In this document: positions 24,906-34,134 of the stretch, piece after piece
Layout of the letters: each line of letters starts with the position of its first letter
How positions within the stretch are numbered: position 1 is the first letter of the stretch
From: JAEYXS01 sp943367715
GTDB lineage: Bacteria; Verrucomicrobiota; Verrucomicrobiia; Limisphaerales; JAEYXS01
Assembly: GCA_943367715.1 (NCBI GenBank)
Contig: CALRJY020000005.1
Span: 194,947-258,946, forward strand
Length of the DNA stretch: 64,000 nucleotides
Direction of reading: 5' to 3'
The notes under the pieces: generated by a model
Seen by the model: only the letters and a program-made list of their open reading frames with translations
The model's database searches: none
What the model was told of the DNA's origin: nothing
Translations under genes and position numbers: made by a program

Positions 24906-26804
24906 ATGTTTTCGTTAAAGCAAAAAAGCATTGGGAAAGGCACTTTAACCGGTGTTTTGGCGGGACTTTGCCTGACGACCTCGGCGATGGCGGCGGATCT
25001 GAACCAGAAGTTCACAAAGGAAGTTAGGCCGCTCTTCGAGAAATATTGCTTCAACTGCCACAAGGCGGATCGGGCGAAGGGCGGGGTGGACCTGGCGAAG
25101 TTCAATGATTTGAACAGTGTGATCCATGATGCGCGCGGGTGGGAAGTGGTGATCCGTTTGGTGCGGGAGCGCGAGATGCCGCCGGAAGGGAAGAAGCAGC
25201 CTTCGCAGATGGAGCGCGAGGCGATGATCGCATGGGCGCGGGAGGCGCTGGGCGGCATTGATTTCAATACGGTGAAAGATCCGGGTCGCAAGGTGGCGCA
25301 CCGGCTGAATCGTGCGGAGTATAACAATACGGTGCGGGACCTTTTCGGGGTGAGCATCCGGCCGGGGGACAGTTTTCCAGCGGATGGCGGTGGGGGTGGC
25401 GGGTTTGATAACAATGCGGATACGCTGTTCACTCCGCCCATCCTGATGGAGAAGTATCTGGAGGCGGCGGATGCGGTGCTGAAGGCGGCTGCGCCGGAGA
25501 GGATTTTTGTGGTGCCGACGTTAAGCCGCATCTCGCAGCGCACAACGGCCATCAAGAACCTGGAGTATCATCTGCCGCGCGCCTTCCGGCGGTCGGTGGA
25601 GCAAGAGGAGTTCGCCAAATATTTTCTACTGTATGAGAAGACGGTGAAGGAGGGTGGTACGTATGAGGACGGCGTGAAGCTGGCGCTCAAGGCGATGCTG
25701 GTCTCACCCAATTTCCTTTTCCGCATCGAGGATGAGAAGCCGGGCAAGGAAGCGCATCCGCTCAATGACCATGAATTGGCATCCCGGCTCAGCTACTTCC
25801 TGTGGTCTTCGATGCCGGATGAGGAACTGAGGTCGCTGGCCTTGCGGAACAAATTGAGCGAGCCGGCTACTTTGCAGACGCAGGTGAGGCGCATGTTGGC
25901 GGACAAGAAGTCACGGGCGTTTGCGGAGAATTTTGCAGGGCAATGGCTGGGTGTGAACCGGCTCAAGACCACGGCGGAGCCGGATCGGCGCAAGTATCCG
26001 ATGTACACGGACAGCCTCCGGGATGCGATGTATGAGGAGCCGCTCGTATTCTTCCAAGACTTGGTGCGGCGCAATGGCAGCCTGATCAATCTGCTGGATG
26101 CGGATTATACATTTGTGAACGAGGAACTGGCGAAGCATTACGGTATGACGGCGGTCAGCGGGAAGGAGTTGCAGAAGATTTCTTTGAAGGACAAGAACCG
26201 GGGCGGGTTGTTCGGCATGGGAGGAATCCATGTGCTGACCTCCTATCCGCAACGGACCAGCCCGGTCTTGCGCGGCAAATGGGTGCTAGAAGAGGTCCTC
26301 GGCACGCCGGCTCCGCCACCGCCGCCGAATGCGGGCGGTTTGCCGGCGGATGAACAGAAGCGGGAAGGGCTGACGTTCCGGCAACGGCTGGAGAAGCATC
26401 GTTCGAAGCCCGAGTGTGCCTCGTGCCATAACAAGATGGACCCGATCGGGTTTGGGTTGGAAAACTTCGATGCGATCGGGCGCTGGCGCGACAATATCGG
26501 TGAGGAAAAGGTGGATGCGGCGGGTGAGTTCTCATCGGGCGTGAAGTTCACGGGACCGGCGGAGTTGAAGAAGGTGCTGCTGCTGCAAAAGGACCAGTTC
26601 ATCCACAATCTTACGGAGAAGATGCTGGCGTATGCGTTGGGGCGCGGGTTGGAATTTTATGACGTGCCGAGTGTGAAGAAGATCAAGAGCGAGCTGGCCA
26701 AGGCGGATTTCCAGGCGGAAGCGCTGGTTATGGAGATCGTGAAGAGTTATCCTTTCCAACATCGGCGGGGCAGTGATTGGCAGGAAAAAGTCGCAAGCAA
26801 ATGA
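24906..26804 (+). CDS. DUF1587/DUF1592/DUF1588/DUF1585 family cytochrome-like protein (first copy)
   Basis: 632 residues from ATG 24906, chosen because it gives a signal peptide (GTLTGVLAGLCLTTSAMAAD); an upstream ATG at 24786 adds 40 residues lacking coding character. N-terminal PSCyt1 haem-type motif CFNCH at ~48, the DUF1587 phrase HRLNRAEYNNTVRDLFG, DUF1592/1588 in the middle (LSYFLWSSMPDEEL, RTSPVLRGKWVLEEVLGTP), a second CASCH near 504 and the DUF1585 end. A periplasmic protein of the PVC group, probably a redox enzyme; activity unknown. It overlaps the DUF1552 gene by 4 bp. Confidence 0.9.
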   Translation: MFSLKQKSIGKGTLTGVLAGLCLTTSAMAADLNQKFTKEVRPLFEKYCFNCHKADRAKGGVDLAKFNDLNSVIHDARGWEVVIRLVREREMPPEGKKQPSQMEREAMIAWAREALGGIDFNTVKDPGRKVAHRLNRAEYNNTVRDLFGVSIRPGDSFPADGGGGGGFDNNADTLFTPPILMEKYLEAADAVLKAAAPERIFVVPTLSRISQRTTAIKNLEYHLPRAFRRSVEQEEFAKYFLLYEKTVKEGGTYEDGVKLALKAMLVSPNFLFRIEDEKPGKEAHPLNDHELASRLSYFLWSSMPDEELRSLALRNKLSEPATLQTQVRRMLADKKSRAFAENFAGQWLGVNRLKTTAEPDRRKYPMYTDSLRDAMYEEPLVFFQDLVRRNGSLINLLDADYTFVNEELAKHYGMTAVSGKELQKISLKDKNRGGLFGMGGIHVLTSYPQRTSPVLRGKWVLEEVLGTPAPPPPPNAGGLPADEQKREGLTFRQRLEKHRSKPECASCHNKMDPIGFGLENFDAIGRWRDNIGEEKVDAAGEFSSGVKFTGPAELKKVLLLQKDQFIHNLTEKMLAYALGRGLEFYDVPSVKKIKSELAKADFQAEALVMEIVKSYPFQHRRGSDWQEKVASK

Positions 26805-28189
26805 GTAACAAATGGCAAATATCACGTCGTACCATGCTCAAGGGCATGGGGGTGAGCATGGCGCTTCCTTTATTGGAAGCCATGAAGCCGCTCAGTTCCT
26901 TTGGTGCCGCTGCTGCCACTGCCAAAGGTGAAGCGCCGAAGCGTCTGGCCGTGCTGTTCTTCCCGAATGGCACGCATGAGCACAAGTGGACGCCGGAGGG
27001 AGAGGGTGCTGATTTCAAACTTTCTCCGATCCTTGAGCCCTTGGCCGAGCATAAGAAAGACCTGCTGGTCTTCACGAACCTGTGGAACCAGGCGACGAAT
27101 ACGGGCGATGGGCATTACGTGAAAGACGCGGCCTTCCTGACCGGTACGACGATCACGAAGACCACGGGCGCGGATGTGCGTAGCAATGGCATCTCGATGG
27201 ACCAGTTGATCGCGCAGAAGGTGGGCAATCTTACGCCGTTACCTTCGCTGGAACTGGGCATTGAAACGCCACGGACGGGGGTGGATACGAACGTCGGTTA
27301 CACGCAGCTTTACGGTGCGCACATCTCCTGGAGCAGTCCGGCAACGCCGGTGGCGAAGGAGATCAATCCGCGGCTCGCCTTCGACCGCCTGTTCCGTTCC
27401 AAGGCCGGGGGCAGCACGAATCCGCAACGCGATCGCAGTGTGCTCGATCTGGTGATGGATGACGCCAAGCGGTTGCGCGGCAAGGTGGGCCATGATGACC
27501 AGCGCAAGCTGGACGAATATTTTGAATCGGTGCGGGCCATTGAGCGCCGCATCGAGTTCGATGCCAAGCGGCGGGCCACGGAGTATGCGGACCTGGGCAT
27601 CTTGACGAAGGAAGTGGATGCGCTGGACCAGCGCATCGTGAAGTATCAGAAGGATCCGAACCAGTTCGGCATGGACCGCACGGAGCGCGTGCGGTTGATG
27701 CTGGACCTGATGGTGCTGGCGTTCTGGTCGGACTCCACGCGGGTGAGCACGTTCATGTTCGGCAACTCGGTGAGCAGCCTTAATTTCTCTTTCCTGCCGG
27801 GCGTCAAAGAAAGCCATCACGAGGCGTCGCATCACAACAATGAGGCGGCGAAGCTGGAGCAGTATCGCATCATCACCACATGGTTCTCCACGCAGTATGC
27901 GTACATGCTGTCCCGGATGAAGAGCATCAAGGAAGGGAACGGCAATCTGCTGGATAATTCCATGGTGCTGTTCGGTTCCGGTTTCCGCGATGGCAATGCG
28001 CACAATCCGCACAACCTGCCGTTGGTGCTGGCGGGCAAGGCGGGCGGGACGCTGAGCACGGGGCGGCATCTTACGTATGCCAAGGACACGCAGTTGTGCA
28101 ACCTCTACCTCAGCATGATCCGGCGCATGGGTGTGCAGGCGGAGCGGTTCGGGGATAGCACGGGAGAACTGGCGAAGTTGACGGTGTGA
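26801..28189 (+). CDS. DUF1552 family TAT-exported protein (first copy)
   Basis: 462 residues from ATG 26801 (ATGA overlap with the DUF1592 gene). A twin-arginine signal (ISRRTMLKGMGVSMALPLLEA) opens the protein. The body carries the DUF1552 pattern: FFPNGTHEHKWTPEGEG, SLELGIETPRTGVDTNVGY, DDQRKLDEYFESVRAIERRI, and terminal GRHLTYAKDTQLCNLYLSM. The family is related to DUF1501/sulfatase-like exported proteins of the PVC group; function unknown. It almost always sits next to a DUF1592 gene, as here and at 51.6-55.6 kb. Confidence 0.9.
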   Translation: MSNKWQISRRTMLKGMGVSMALPLLEAMKPLSSFGAAAATAKGEAPKRLAVLFFPNGTHEHKWTPEGEGADFKLSPILEPLAEHKKDLLVFTNLWNQATNTGDGHYVKDAAFLTGTTITKTTGADVRSNGISMDQLIAQKVGNLTPLPSLELGIETPRTGVDTNVGYTQLYGAHISWSSPATPVAKEINPRLAFDRLFRSKAGGSTNPQRDRSVLDLVMDDAKRLRGKVGHDDQRKLDEYFESVRAIERRIEFDAKRRATEYADLGILTKEVDALDQRIVKYQKDPNQFGMDRTERVRLMLDLMVLAFWSDSTRVSTFMFGNSVSSLNFSFLPGVKESHHEASHHNNEAAKLEQYRIITTWFSTQYAYMLSRMKSIKEGNGNLLDNSMVLFGSGFRDGNAHNPHNLPLVLAGKAGGTLSTGRHLTYAKDTQLCNLYLSMIRRMGVQAERFGDSTGELAKLTV

Positions 28190-28230
28190 GGCCGGTTGCA
28201 CCCCGACTTTTAAGCACGGGGCAAGCCGGC
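28190..28230. repeat. Hairpin repeat, GGCCGGTTGCACC type
   Basis: An imperfect stem (CCGGTTGCACCCCG against CGGGGCAAGCCGG) follows the DUF1552 stop directly. The opening GGCCGGTTGCACC is shared with repeats at 49196 and 55587. Confidence 0.5.
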
Positions 28231-28261
28231 AGGCGATGAAAGGCGAGGAAAGGAAAAGTTG

Positions 28262-28702
28262 ATGGACTATTCGGTATGTGCCTGGAGGGAGCATCATTAC
28301 CTTTCATTGGAAGGGGAAACGCTGATTTATCGATTCGACAAGTCTCCTACAGAATATCCGATTGATCTAAGCGAAGGCATTGTTTCCCTGAAAAGGCATA
28401 CGCAAACGCACCGTCAATTCAGGGCGGGAATACCGTTGATCTTCATACCGATCGTGGTGATGGGGCAGTTCTACTTCAAGGAGGGAGAGAATTTCTCGCA
28501 TGAGCCGCAGTTTTTCCTGCTGTACGCGTGTTTGGTAGCTGGCTTGGTGATGGTGATCCGTTACCGGACCATTTACCGGGCGTGCACGATGATCACCAAA
28601 ACGGGGTTGGAGGTGTTGATTCTTTGCGACAAGGAAAAGCCTGCGGAGTTCGAGCGGTTTATCGCTGAACTCGAGCGCATCAATGCGGATCAAAAGGGAT
28701 AG
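28262..28702 (+). CDS. Hypothetical membrane protein
   Basis: 146 residues from ATG 28262, with AGGAAAGGA upstream as Shine-Dalgarno. Residues 1-55 are soluble, then two membrane segments (~56-71 FRAGIPLIFIPIVVMG and ~85-102 FFLLYACLVAGLVMVI) and a soluble end (RFIAELERINADQKG). It resembles small PH-like/YcxB-type membrane proteins in layout, but I cannot assign a family. Confidence 0.65.
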   Translation: MDYSVCAWREHHYLSLEGETLIYRFDKSPTEYPIDLSEGIVSLKRHTQTHRQFRAGIPLIFIPIVVMGQFYFKEGENFSHEPQFFLLYACLVAGLVMVIRYRTIYRACTMITKTGLEVLILCDKEKPAEFERFIAELERINADQKG

Positions 28703-28719
28703 GTGAGGGGCACGCTCCC

Positions 28720-29604
28720 TCAGATCTCCGCGAACACGTTCTCCAAGAACTTCCGATTGGCCACGGCGTTTGCCGTCACTTGTTCAGGCGTTTCGGCGGG
28801 AGCGGTGCATTCAATCATCACGGGACCGTTGAAGCCTGCTTCCTTGAGGACTTTGAAGACGGCTTTGAAATCCACCTTGCCGGTACCGAACTGGATCATC
28901 ACGGCTGTCTTTTGTTCCGCACAATCTTTGGCGCAGAAGCCGGTGACGTATTTGGCGATAGGTTTGAGTTCCGCTACGGGGTCTTTGCCGGTGTAGTAGA
29001 TGATATTGCCAGCGTCGAACCAGACTTTGAAGTTTGGGTGGTTCACTTTCTCCAGGCATTTGATCACTTCATCCGAGGCGCCGCTGCTGCCGCCGTGAGG
29101 TTTGAGGACCATGTTCACACCTTTATCAGCCGCATACTTCGCAGCGTCGGCCATGGTGGCGTAATAGTTGTCGTACTGCGAGGCGGCGCTGACACCACCG
29201 GAGAGGAGATACTTGAGGCCGAGTTGCGCGGCGTAGTCGACGAGCTTGCGGCAACTGGCGATGGATTGTTCTACGGGCAGATTATGCTGGGACTTGAGCC
29301 AGGCGATGTTCGGTGTGAGGCCGCGTTCATCGATGCGTTTCTTTAAGGCAGCGATGTATTCGGGGGTGGCACTGGCGGCGAGGCCGAGGTCACCTTTGTG
29401 ATCTCCCACCAATCCCGTGAGTTTGAAGCCGCCAGCTTTCAGGCCATCAAGGGCGGTATCATAGTCCCATGCACCCCATGGGCGGTTGAAGCAGCCGATC
29501 TCCCACTTCGGCTTGTCAGCGGCGGTCAAAACAGATGGTCCCACAGCAGCCAAGACAGCGGTGGACTGGATAAAACGACGGCGGCTCATGGGCTGGGAGT
29601 TCAT
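28720..29604 (-). CDS. TAT-exported sugar phosphate isomerase/epimerase family protein
   Basis: 294 residues. A twin-arginine signal (MSRRRFIQSTAVLAAVGPSV) precedes an AP-endonuclease-2-like TIM barrel with GCFNRPWGAWDYDTAL, VVLKPHGGSS, KVWFDAGNIIYYTGKDP and the C-terminal VMIECTAPAETPEQV. Such exported barrels are abundant in the PVC group and probably isomerise or epimerise free sugars in the periplasm; exact activity unknown. It converges with the hypothetical membrane gene and diverges from the TolC operon. Confidence 0.85.
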   Translation of the reverse strand: MNSQPMSRRRFIQSTAVLAAVGPSVLTAADKPKWEIGCFNRPWGAWDYDTALDGLKAGGFKLTGLVGDHKGDLGLAASATPEYIAALKKRIDERGLTPNIAWLKSQHNLPVEQSIASCRKLVDYAAQLGLKYLLSGGVSAASQYDNYYATMADAAKYAADKGVNMVLKPHGGSSGASDEVIKCLEKVNHPNFKVWFDAGNIIYYTGKDPVAELKPIAKYVTGFCAKDCAEQKTAVMIQFGTGKVDFKAVFKVLKEAGFNGPVMIECTAPAETPEQVTANAVANRKFLENVFAEI

Positions 29605-29691
29605 ATTGATAAGGGATACTTACCAATGAAGTGCGTGGCGTCAAACTTCTAACAAAACTTACTGAATTGCGCGGTGTTTCCTGACCTGTTC

Positions 29692-29720
29692 TTGACACAG
29701 GTGAATGGAGCCGATGAGAT
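29692..29720 (+). promoter_or_regulatory. Possible sigma-70 promoter for the TolC operon
   Basis: TTGACA (29692-29697) and TGAGAT (29715-29720) separated by 17 bases, 89 bp before the tolC-like start. The -35 is perfect and the -10 is weak. Confidence 0.35.
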
Positions 29721-29808
29721 GCGCACTGTTCCAAACAAGTTGAATAACCGCAGGGGCGAGTTCGTCGTTGTAAGATACTGACTGACAGAACACTGCGGTG
29801 GTAGAGAC

Positions 29809-31569
29809 ATGATTTATAGCAAGTTGTTGAACGGCAAGCGGTCGCAAAAGCGCAGCCGGATGGGAAACCGTCCATGGCTGGGGGTGTTTTTTGGCTTGGC
29901 GGCAGTGGTTGCCATGGCGGGGTGCAGTTCCCGGCAGTACGCCAAACGGGCGGATAAGGAGGCCTACCGCATCATCGCCAAGAAAGAAGCCGCCATTTTC
30001 GGTCGCACGAATGAATTCACCATAGCTACCAGGTATTCTGGCACCGATCCTTACGAACTCAAGGCGCAGCAGATCATTTCCGAGCGGTTGGAGTCGGGTG
30101 ACAAGCTGCTGACACTGGCGGATGCATTGGAGATCGCGGTGCAGAACAGCCGGGATTATCAGCTTCAGAAGGAACGGCTTTACCTCACGGCACTGACATT
30201 GACGGGGAACCGTTACACGTTCGGACCGCAGTTCTTGGCCCAATCCACCGGCACCTTGGCCCGTGATTCGGCAGCTCGCACCAGTGGCAATGTGGATAGT
30301 GTGGTGGAAGGCACCCAATTGCTAAGAACCGGCGGGCGGCTGACGGCGACGTTGGCGAATGGTCTGTTCAAATACTTTACCGGAGCACCGCAAAAAGAGG
30401 CCATCTCGGTGGTTTCTTTGGACTTTGTGCAACCGCTCTTGCGTGGTGCCTGGGCGAAGGTGGCGGCGGAAAACCTGACGCAGGCGGAGCGGAACGTGGT
30501 GTATGAACTGCGGACTTACAACCACTTCCAGAAGACGTTCGCGGTCAACATCGTGTCCAGCTACTACCGCATCCTGCGGGAGAAAGACACGGTCCGGAAC
30601 CAGTATGGCAACTATCTGCGCGTAAGGGCCTCCATGGAGCGCGTCGCCGCTCAGTCCGAAGCCGGGCGTACGACGGCGACCCAAGCCGATCAGGCGCTGC
30701 AAAGCGAATTGAGCTCCCGCCGTAACTACATCTCCGCCGTGAAGCGGTATCAGGATGTAGTCAACGATTTCAAAATCACCTTGGGATTGCCGGTGGGCAT
30801 GATCTTGAAGTTTGACGACAAGGCTCTGGATGACATCCGCGATGCCGGGCTAACCCCGCTGCAGTTCAACCAGGTGGCCGGCTACCAGCTCGCAGTGACG
30901 AACCAGTTGGAAGTGCTTAATTCCATCGACCAGTTTGAAGATACACAGCGCAAGATACGCGTGGCGGCCAGCGGACTGAAACCCGGCCTGAATTTCTTTG
31001 CCCGGGCTGACTTGGACTCCGAGGGAAACATCGACTACACCAAGTTTGATATCGATAAGGTGCGCGTTTCCACGGGTCTGCAACTGGATCTACCGGTTGA
31101 CCGCCTGCTGGAACGCAATGCCTATCGTGCCGCGCTGGTGAATTTTGAGGCCCGTATCCGCACGCTCTCGCTGGAGCTGGATGATCTGCGCCGGGACATC
31201 AGTGAAGCGCTGCGCAATCTGGAGCAGTTAAGCCAGATCTATGAGATTCAGAAGGATGAATTGAAGCTGGCCGAGCGACGCGTGGAACGTGAAGAAATGT
31301 TCCTGGAGGCCGGCCGTTCGCAGATCCGTGATTTGCTGGAATCACAAGACGCGCGCATCCGCTCCCAGAACGGTCTTACGCAAACATTGGTGGACTATCA
31401 CATCGCGCGTTTGAATCTGTTGCTGCGCATCGGCGTGTTGAAGACGGACATCGAGCGTTTCTGGATTGCCGACCAGTCGCTGCCATCACAAATATCGTCG
31501 GCCATGACACCGGCCGTCAGCGCAGCCCCTGAATCCCTGATCACCCCTGACCAACTTTTTGGAAACTGA
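29809..31569 (+). CDS. TolC-family outer membrane efflux protein
   Basis: 586 residues. A signal with lipobox-like end (LAAVVAMAGCSSRQ) suggests a lipid anchor. The mature protein has two long helical repeats typical of TolC (for example YELRTYNHFQKTFAVNIVSSYYRIL, then EALRNLEQLSQIYEIQKDELKLAERR) and the terminal segment LLRIGVLKTDIERFW. It forms the outer-membrane channel of a tripartite exporter with the HlyD, ATPase and permease encoded just downstream. Stop and next start overlap (TGATG). Confidence 0.88.
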   Translation: MIYSKLLNGKRSQKRSRMGNRPWLGVFFGLAAVVAMAGCSSRQYAKRADKEAYRIIAKKEAAIFGRTNEFTIATRYSGTDPYELKAQQIISERLESGDKLLTLADALEIAVQNSRDYQLQKERLYLTALTLTGNRYTFGPQFLAQSTGTLARDSAARTSGNVDSVVEGTQLLRTGGRLTATLANGLFKYFTGAPQKEAISVVSLDFVQPLLRGAWAKVAAENLTQAERNVVYELRTYNHFQKTFAVNIVSSYYRILREKDTVRNQYGNYLRVRASMERVAAQSEAGRTTATQADQALQSELSSRRNYISAVKRYQDVVNDFKITLGLPVGMILKFDDKALDDIRDAGLTPLQFNQVAGYQLAVTNQLEVLNSIDQFEDTQRKIRVAASGLKPGLNFFARADLDSEGNIDYTKFDIDKVRVSTGLQLDLPVDRLLERNAYRAALVNFEARIRTLSLELDDLRRDISEALRNLEQLSQIYEIQKDELKLAERRVEREEMFLEAGRSQIRDLLESQDARIRSQNGLTQTLVDYHIARLNLLLRIGVLKTDIERFWIADQSLPSQISSAMTPAVSAAPESLITPDQLFGN

Positions 31570-33347
31570 TGAGAAGCTTACGTTCCATTTTTGGATTTCT
31601 TTCAACCAAGGCCCGGCAGCAGCCGAAGGTCGCCGCTGGCGTCGTGGTGGCCGTGCTGGTGTTGGGAGTGATGATTTTCCGCTCCAGCAAGAAGGAGGAT
31701 GGCACTGCCACGCTGTATCACACGGTCAAGCGCGGGGATTTCCTGATCTCGGTGGTGGAGGGCGGCAGCTTGAAGGCGGTGAATGAAGTGGTGGTGCGCT
31801 CTGAACTGGAAGGCAGCGCCCCGATCCTTTCCATCGTGAAAGAAGGTACCTTTGTGAAAAAAGGCGACCTGTTGGTGGAGCTGGATTCGGCTGATCTGAA
31901 GGACCGCCTCACCCAGCAGGAAGTTACCACGGAGAGCAGCCAGTTCACCTATGTGCAGGCCAAGGATGCCCTGACCATTCAGAAAAGTCTGGGTGACAGT
32001 GCTATCAAGGAAGCGGAATTGGCCTTGGAACTGGCCCGAGACACGCTCGAAAAATATAAGGAAGGTGACATGTTGCAGCTCGAGCGCAACGCACTGAACG
32101 CCATCACCCTGGCGGAAGAGGAATTGACGCGGTCCAAGGAGAAGCTGGACTGGACCAAGAAACTCGCCGAACGGGAATTTGCGAGCAAAACGGAGGTGCA
32201 GACGGATCAATTATCCGTAAAGCGCACGGAAATCACCTTGGCGACGGCAGAGACCACATTGCAGCTTTTGAAGAAGTATGAATTTCCGAAACAATTGCGC
32301 CTGCTGCAGTCCAAGGTGGACCAGGCGGAAGTGGAGTTCATGCGCATCAAGCAGCGTTCCCGGTCACAGGAAGCACAGGCGGAAGTGGAACTGGAAGCCC
32401 GGCAACGCACCTTGGATTTCAATGAGAAAAAGCTCCAGCATCTGAAAGAGCAGCTTGAGTTCACCCGCATCCTCGCTCCCCAGGACGGCATGGTGATCTA
32501 TGCCTCCAGCACGGGGGGTAATCGTGGTAACTATCTGATCGAGGAAGGTGCGAGCATGCGTCAGAAGCAGGACATCATCATCCTGCCGGACATCTCCCAG
32601 ATGATGCTGGAAGTGCGCGTGCATGAATCGCACGTGGCGCAGATCCGGCCCGGCCAGCGCGCTTATGTGACGATTGATTCATTGCCGGACCGGCGTTTCA
32701 AGGCGTCCATCCGCAAGGTGGCCATTTTGCCAGATTCCAGCAGCCGTTATTACAATCCGAACCTGAAGGTTTATCCCACGGAGATCATCATCGAGGAGCA
32801 GTTGCCAGACTTGAAGCCGGGCGTTTCCGGCCGGGCGGAGATCGTGGTGACCAATTTGCCGAATGTGCTGACGGTGCCCATTCAGGCGGTCACCACTTCG
32901 CGCGGGCAGCAGGTGTGCTTTGTGCAGAAGGGCGACGAGACGGAGCGCATCCAGGTGGAAGTGGGCATGTATAACGACAAGTTCATCGAGATCAAGAAGG
33001 GGCTGAACGAGGGAAGCACGGTGTTGCTCTCTGCGCTCGCGAACAGTGACATCGATCTGGGCGGCTCCATCGTGCAGGCGAACGAGGTGGATACGAACGA
33101 GACTTCGGTGGCGAAACAGATCCGCGAAGGAACCTTCAATGATGGCGGCAGCGGCAAATCCTCATTGGATGTCGGGGGTGAACGCAAGTCCTCCCAAGGT
33201 GGAGAGCGGAAATCTTCGGGCGAACGCAAATCCGGCAAGCCGGGCAGCGGTGGCTCTGGTGGCGAGCGTCCCTCGGGCGGTTCCTCAGGGGACCGTCCTT
33301 CCGGCGACCGTCCTTCAAAATCACCTAAGCCGCCGGGCGGCACCTGA
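31569..33347 (+). CDS. HlyD-family periplasmic adaptor with charged repeat tail
   Basis: 592 residues. One membrane segment (~20-38), a biotinyl-lipoyl half (GGSLKAVNEVVVRSELEG), a long coiled coil (~115-300), the second lipoyl half (LAPQDGMVIYASS), then beta-barrel and membrane-proximal domains to ~500. The last ~65 residues are an unusual low-complexity tail of Gly-Glu-Arg-Lys-Ser and Gly-Asp-Arg-Pro-Ser repeats (DNA 33156-33344). It links the inner-membrane ABC permease to the TolC channel. The tail is not a normal HlyD feature. Confidence 0.88.
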   Translation: MRSLRSIFGFLSTKARQQPKVAAGVVVAVLVLGVMIFRSSKKEDGTATLYHTVKRGDFLISVVEGGSLKAVNEVVVRSELEGSAPILSIVKEGTFVKKGDLLVELDSADLKDRLTQQEVTTESSQFTYVQAKDALTIQKSLGDSAIKEAELALELARDTLEKYKEGDMLQLERNALNAITLAEEELTRSKEKLDWTKKLAEREFASKTEVQTDQLSVKRTEITLATAETTLQLLKKYEFPKQLRLLQSKVDQAEVEFMRIKQRSRSQEAQAEVELEARQRTLDFNEKKLQHLKEQLEFTRILAPQDGMVIYASSTGGNRGNYLIEEGASMRQKQDIIILPDISQMMLEVRVHESHVAQIRPGQRAYVTIDSLPDRRFKASIRKVAILPDSSSRYYNPNLKVYPTEIIIEEQLPDLKPGVSGRAEIVVTNLPNVLTVPIQAVTTSRGQQVCFVQKGDETERIQVEVGMYNDKFIEIKKGLNEGSTVLLSALANSDIDLGGSIVQANEVDTNETSVAKQIREGTFNDGGSGKSSLDVGGERKSSQGGERKSSGERKSGKPGSGGSGGERPSGGSSGDRPSGDRPSKSPKPPGGT

Positions 33348-33366
33348 GCGGAATCAAGGGCATAGC

Positions 33367-34134
33367 ATGACAGGGAAGCCGATCATCAGTATCAAGGAGC
33401 TCGAAAAGCTGTACATCCTCGGGGAAGTCGAGGTGCGGGCTTTGCGGGGAGTGAGTGTGGACATCGAGGAGGGCAGCTATGTGGCCATCATGGGACCATC
33501 CGGCTCAGGCAAGTCCACGATGCTGAATGTGCTTGGTTGCCTCGACCGTCCTACGGCTGGTTCCTATCATTTGGGAGATGAGAATGTCGCCACGATGGAT
33601 GATGACCAGCTTTCAGACATCCGCGGACGGCGTTTGGGTTTCATCTTTCAGTCCTACAATCTGGTGCATCAATTGACGGTGGTGGAGAACATCTACGTGC
33701 CATTGTTCTACCAAGGGAAAGATCTCAAGGATTACCAGGTGCATTGCGAGCGGTTGGCGGGCCTCGTCGGTTTGGGTGATCGTCTGGACCATCGCCCCAA
33801 GCAGCTTTCTGGTGGTCAGCAGCAGCGCGTGGCCATCGCCCGTTCATTGGTGAATGATCCACTGATGATTTTGGCGGATGAGCCAACGGGTAACCTGGAT
33901 TCCAAGACAGGCAAGGAAGTGCTGGACCTGATGGACAAACTGAACGAGGCGGGCAAGACGATCGTGCTCGTCACGCACGGATCGGAAGTGGCCGAGCGGG
34001 CTCATCGGGTGTTGCACATGAAGGACGGCGTCATCGACCGCGAAGTGATCAACCGCAAATTTATTCCGCGTAAACAGGCGAGTTCCGATTGGTTGAGCGC
34101 CATCGAGAAGTCATTGGCCTTGAAGAACACATGA
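33367..34134 (+). CDS. MacB/LolD-type ABC transporter ATP-binding protein
   Basis: 255 residues from ATG 33367. Walker A GPSGSGKST, Q-loop FIFQSYNLVHQLTV, signature LSGGQQQRVAIARSL, Walker B LMILADEPTGNLDS and H-loop VLVTHG are all intact. It powers the permease encoded next; its stop overlaps that start by 4 bp (ATGA). A longer open frame runs back into the HlyD tail but has no supporting start signal. Confidence 0.93.
   Translation: MTGKPIISIKELEKLYILGEVEVRALRGVSVDIEEGSYVAIMGPSGSGKSTMLNVLGCLDRPTAGSYHLGDENVATMDDDQLSDIRGRRLGFIFQSYNLVHQLTVVENIYVPLFYQGKDLKDYQVHCERLAGLVGLGDRLDHRPKQLSGGQQQRVAIARSLVNDPLMILADEPTGNLDSKTGKEVLDLMDKLNEAGKTIVLVTHGSEVAERAHRVLHMKDGVIDREVINRKFIPRKQASSDWLSAIEKSLALKNT

Noticed and set aside
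27239..28297. 352-codon minus-strand open frame
   Set aside because: Antisense to the DUF1552 gene; His/Arg-rich shadow pattern.
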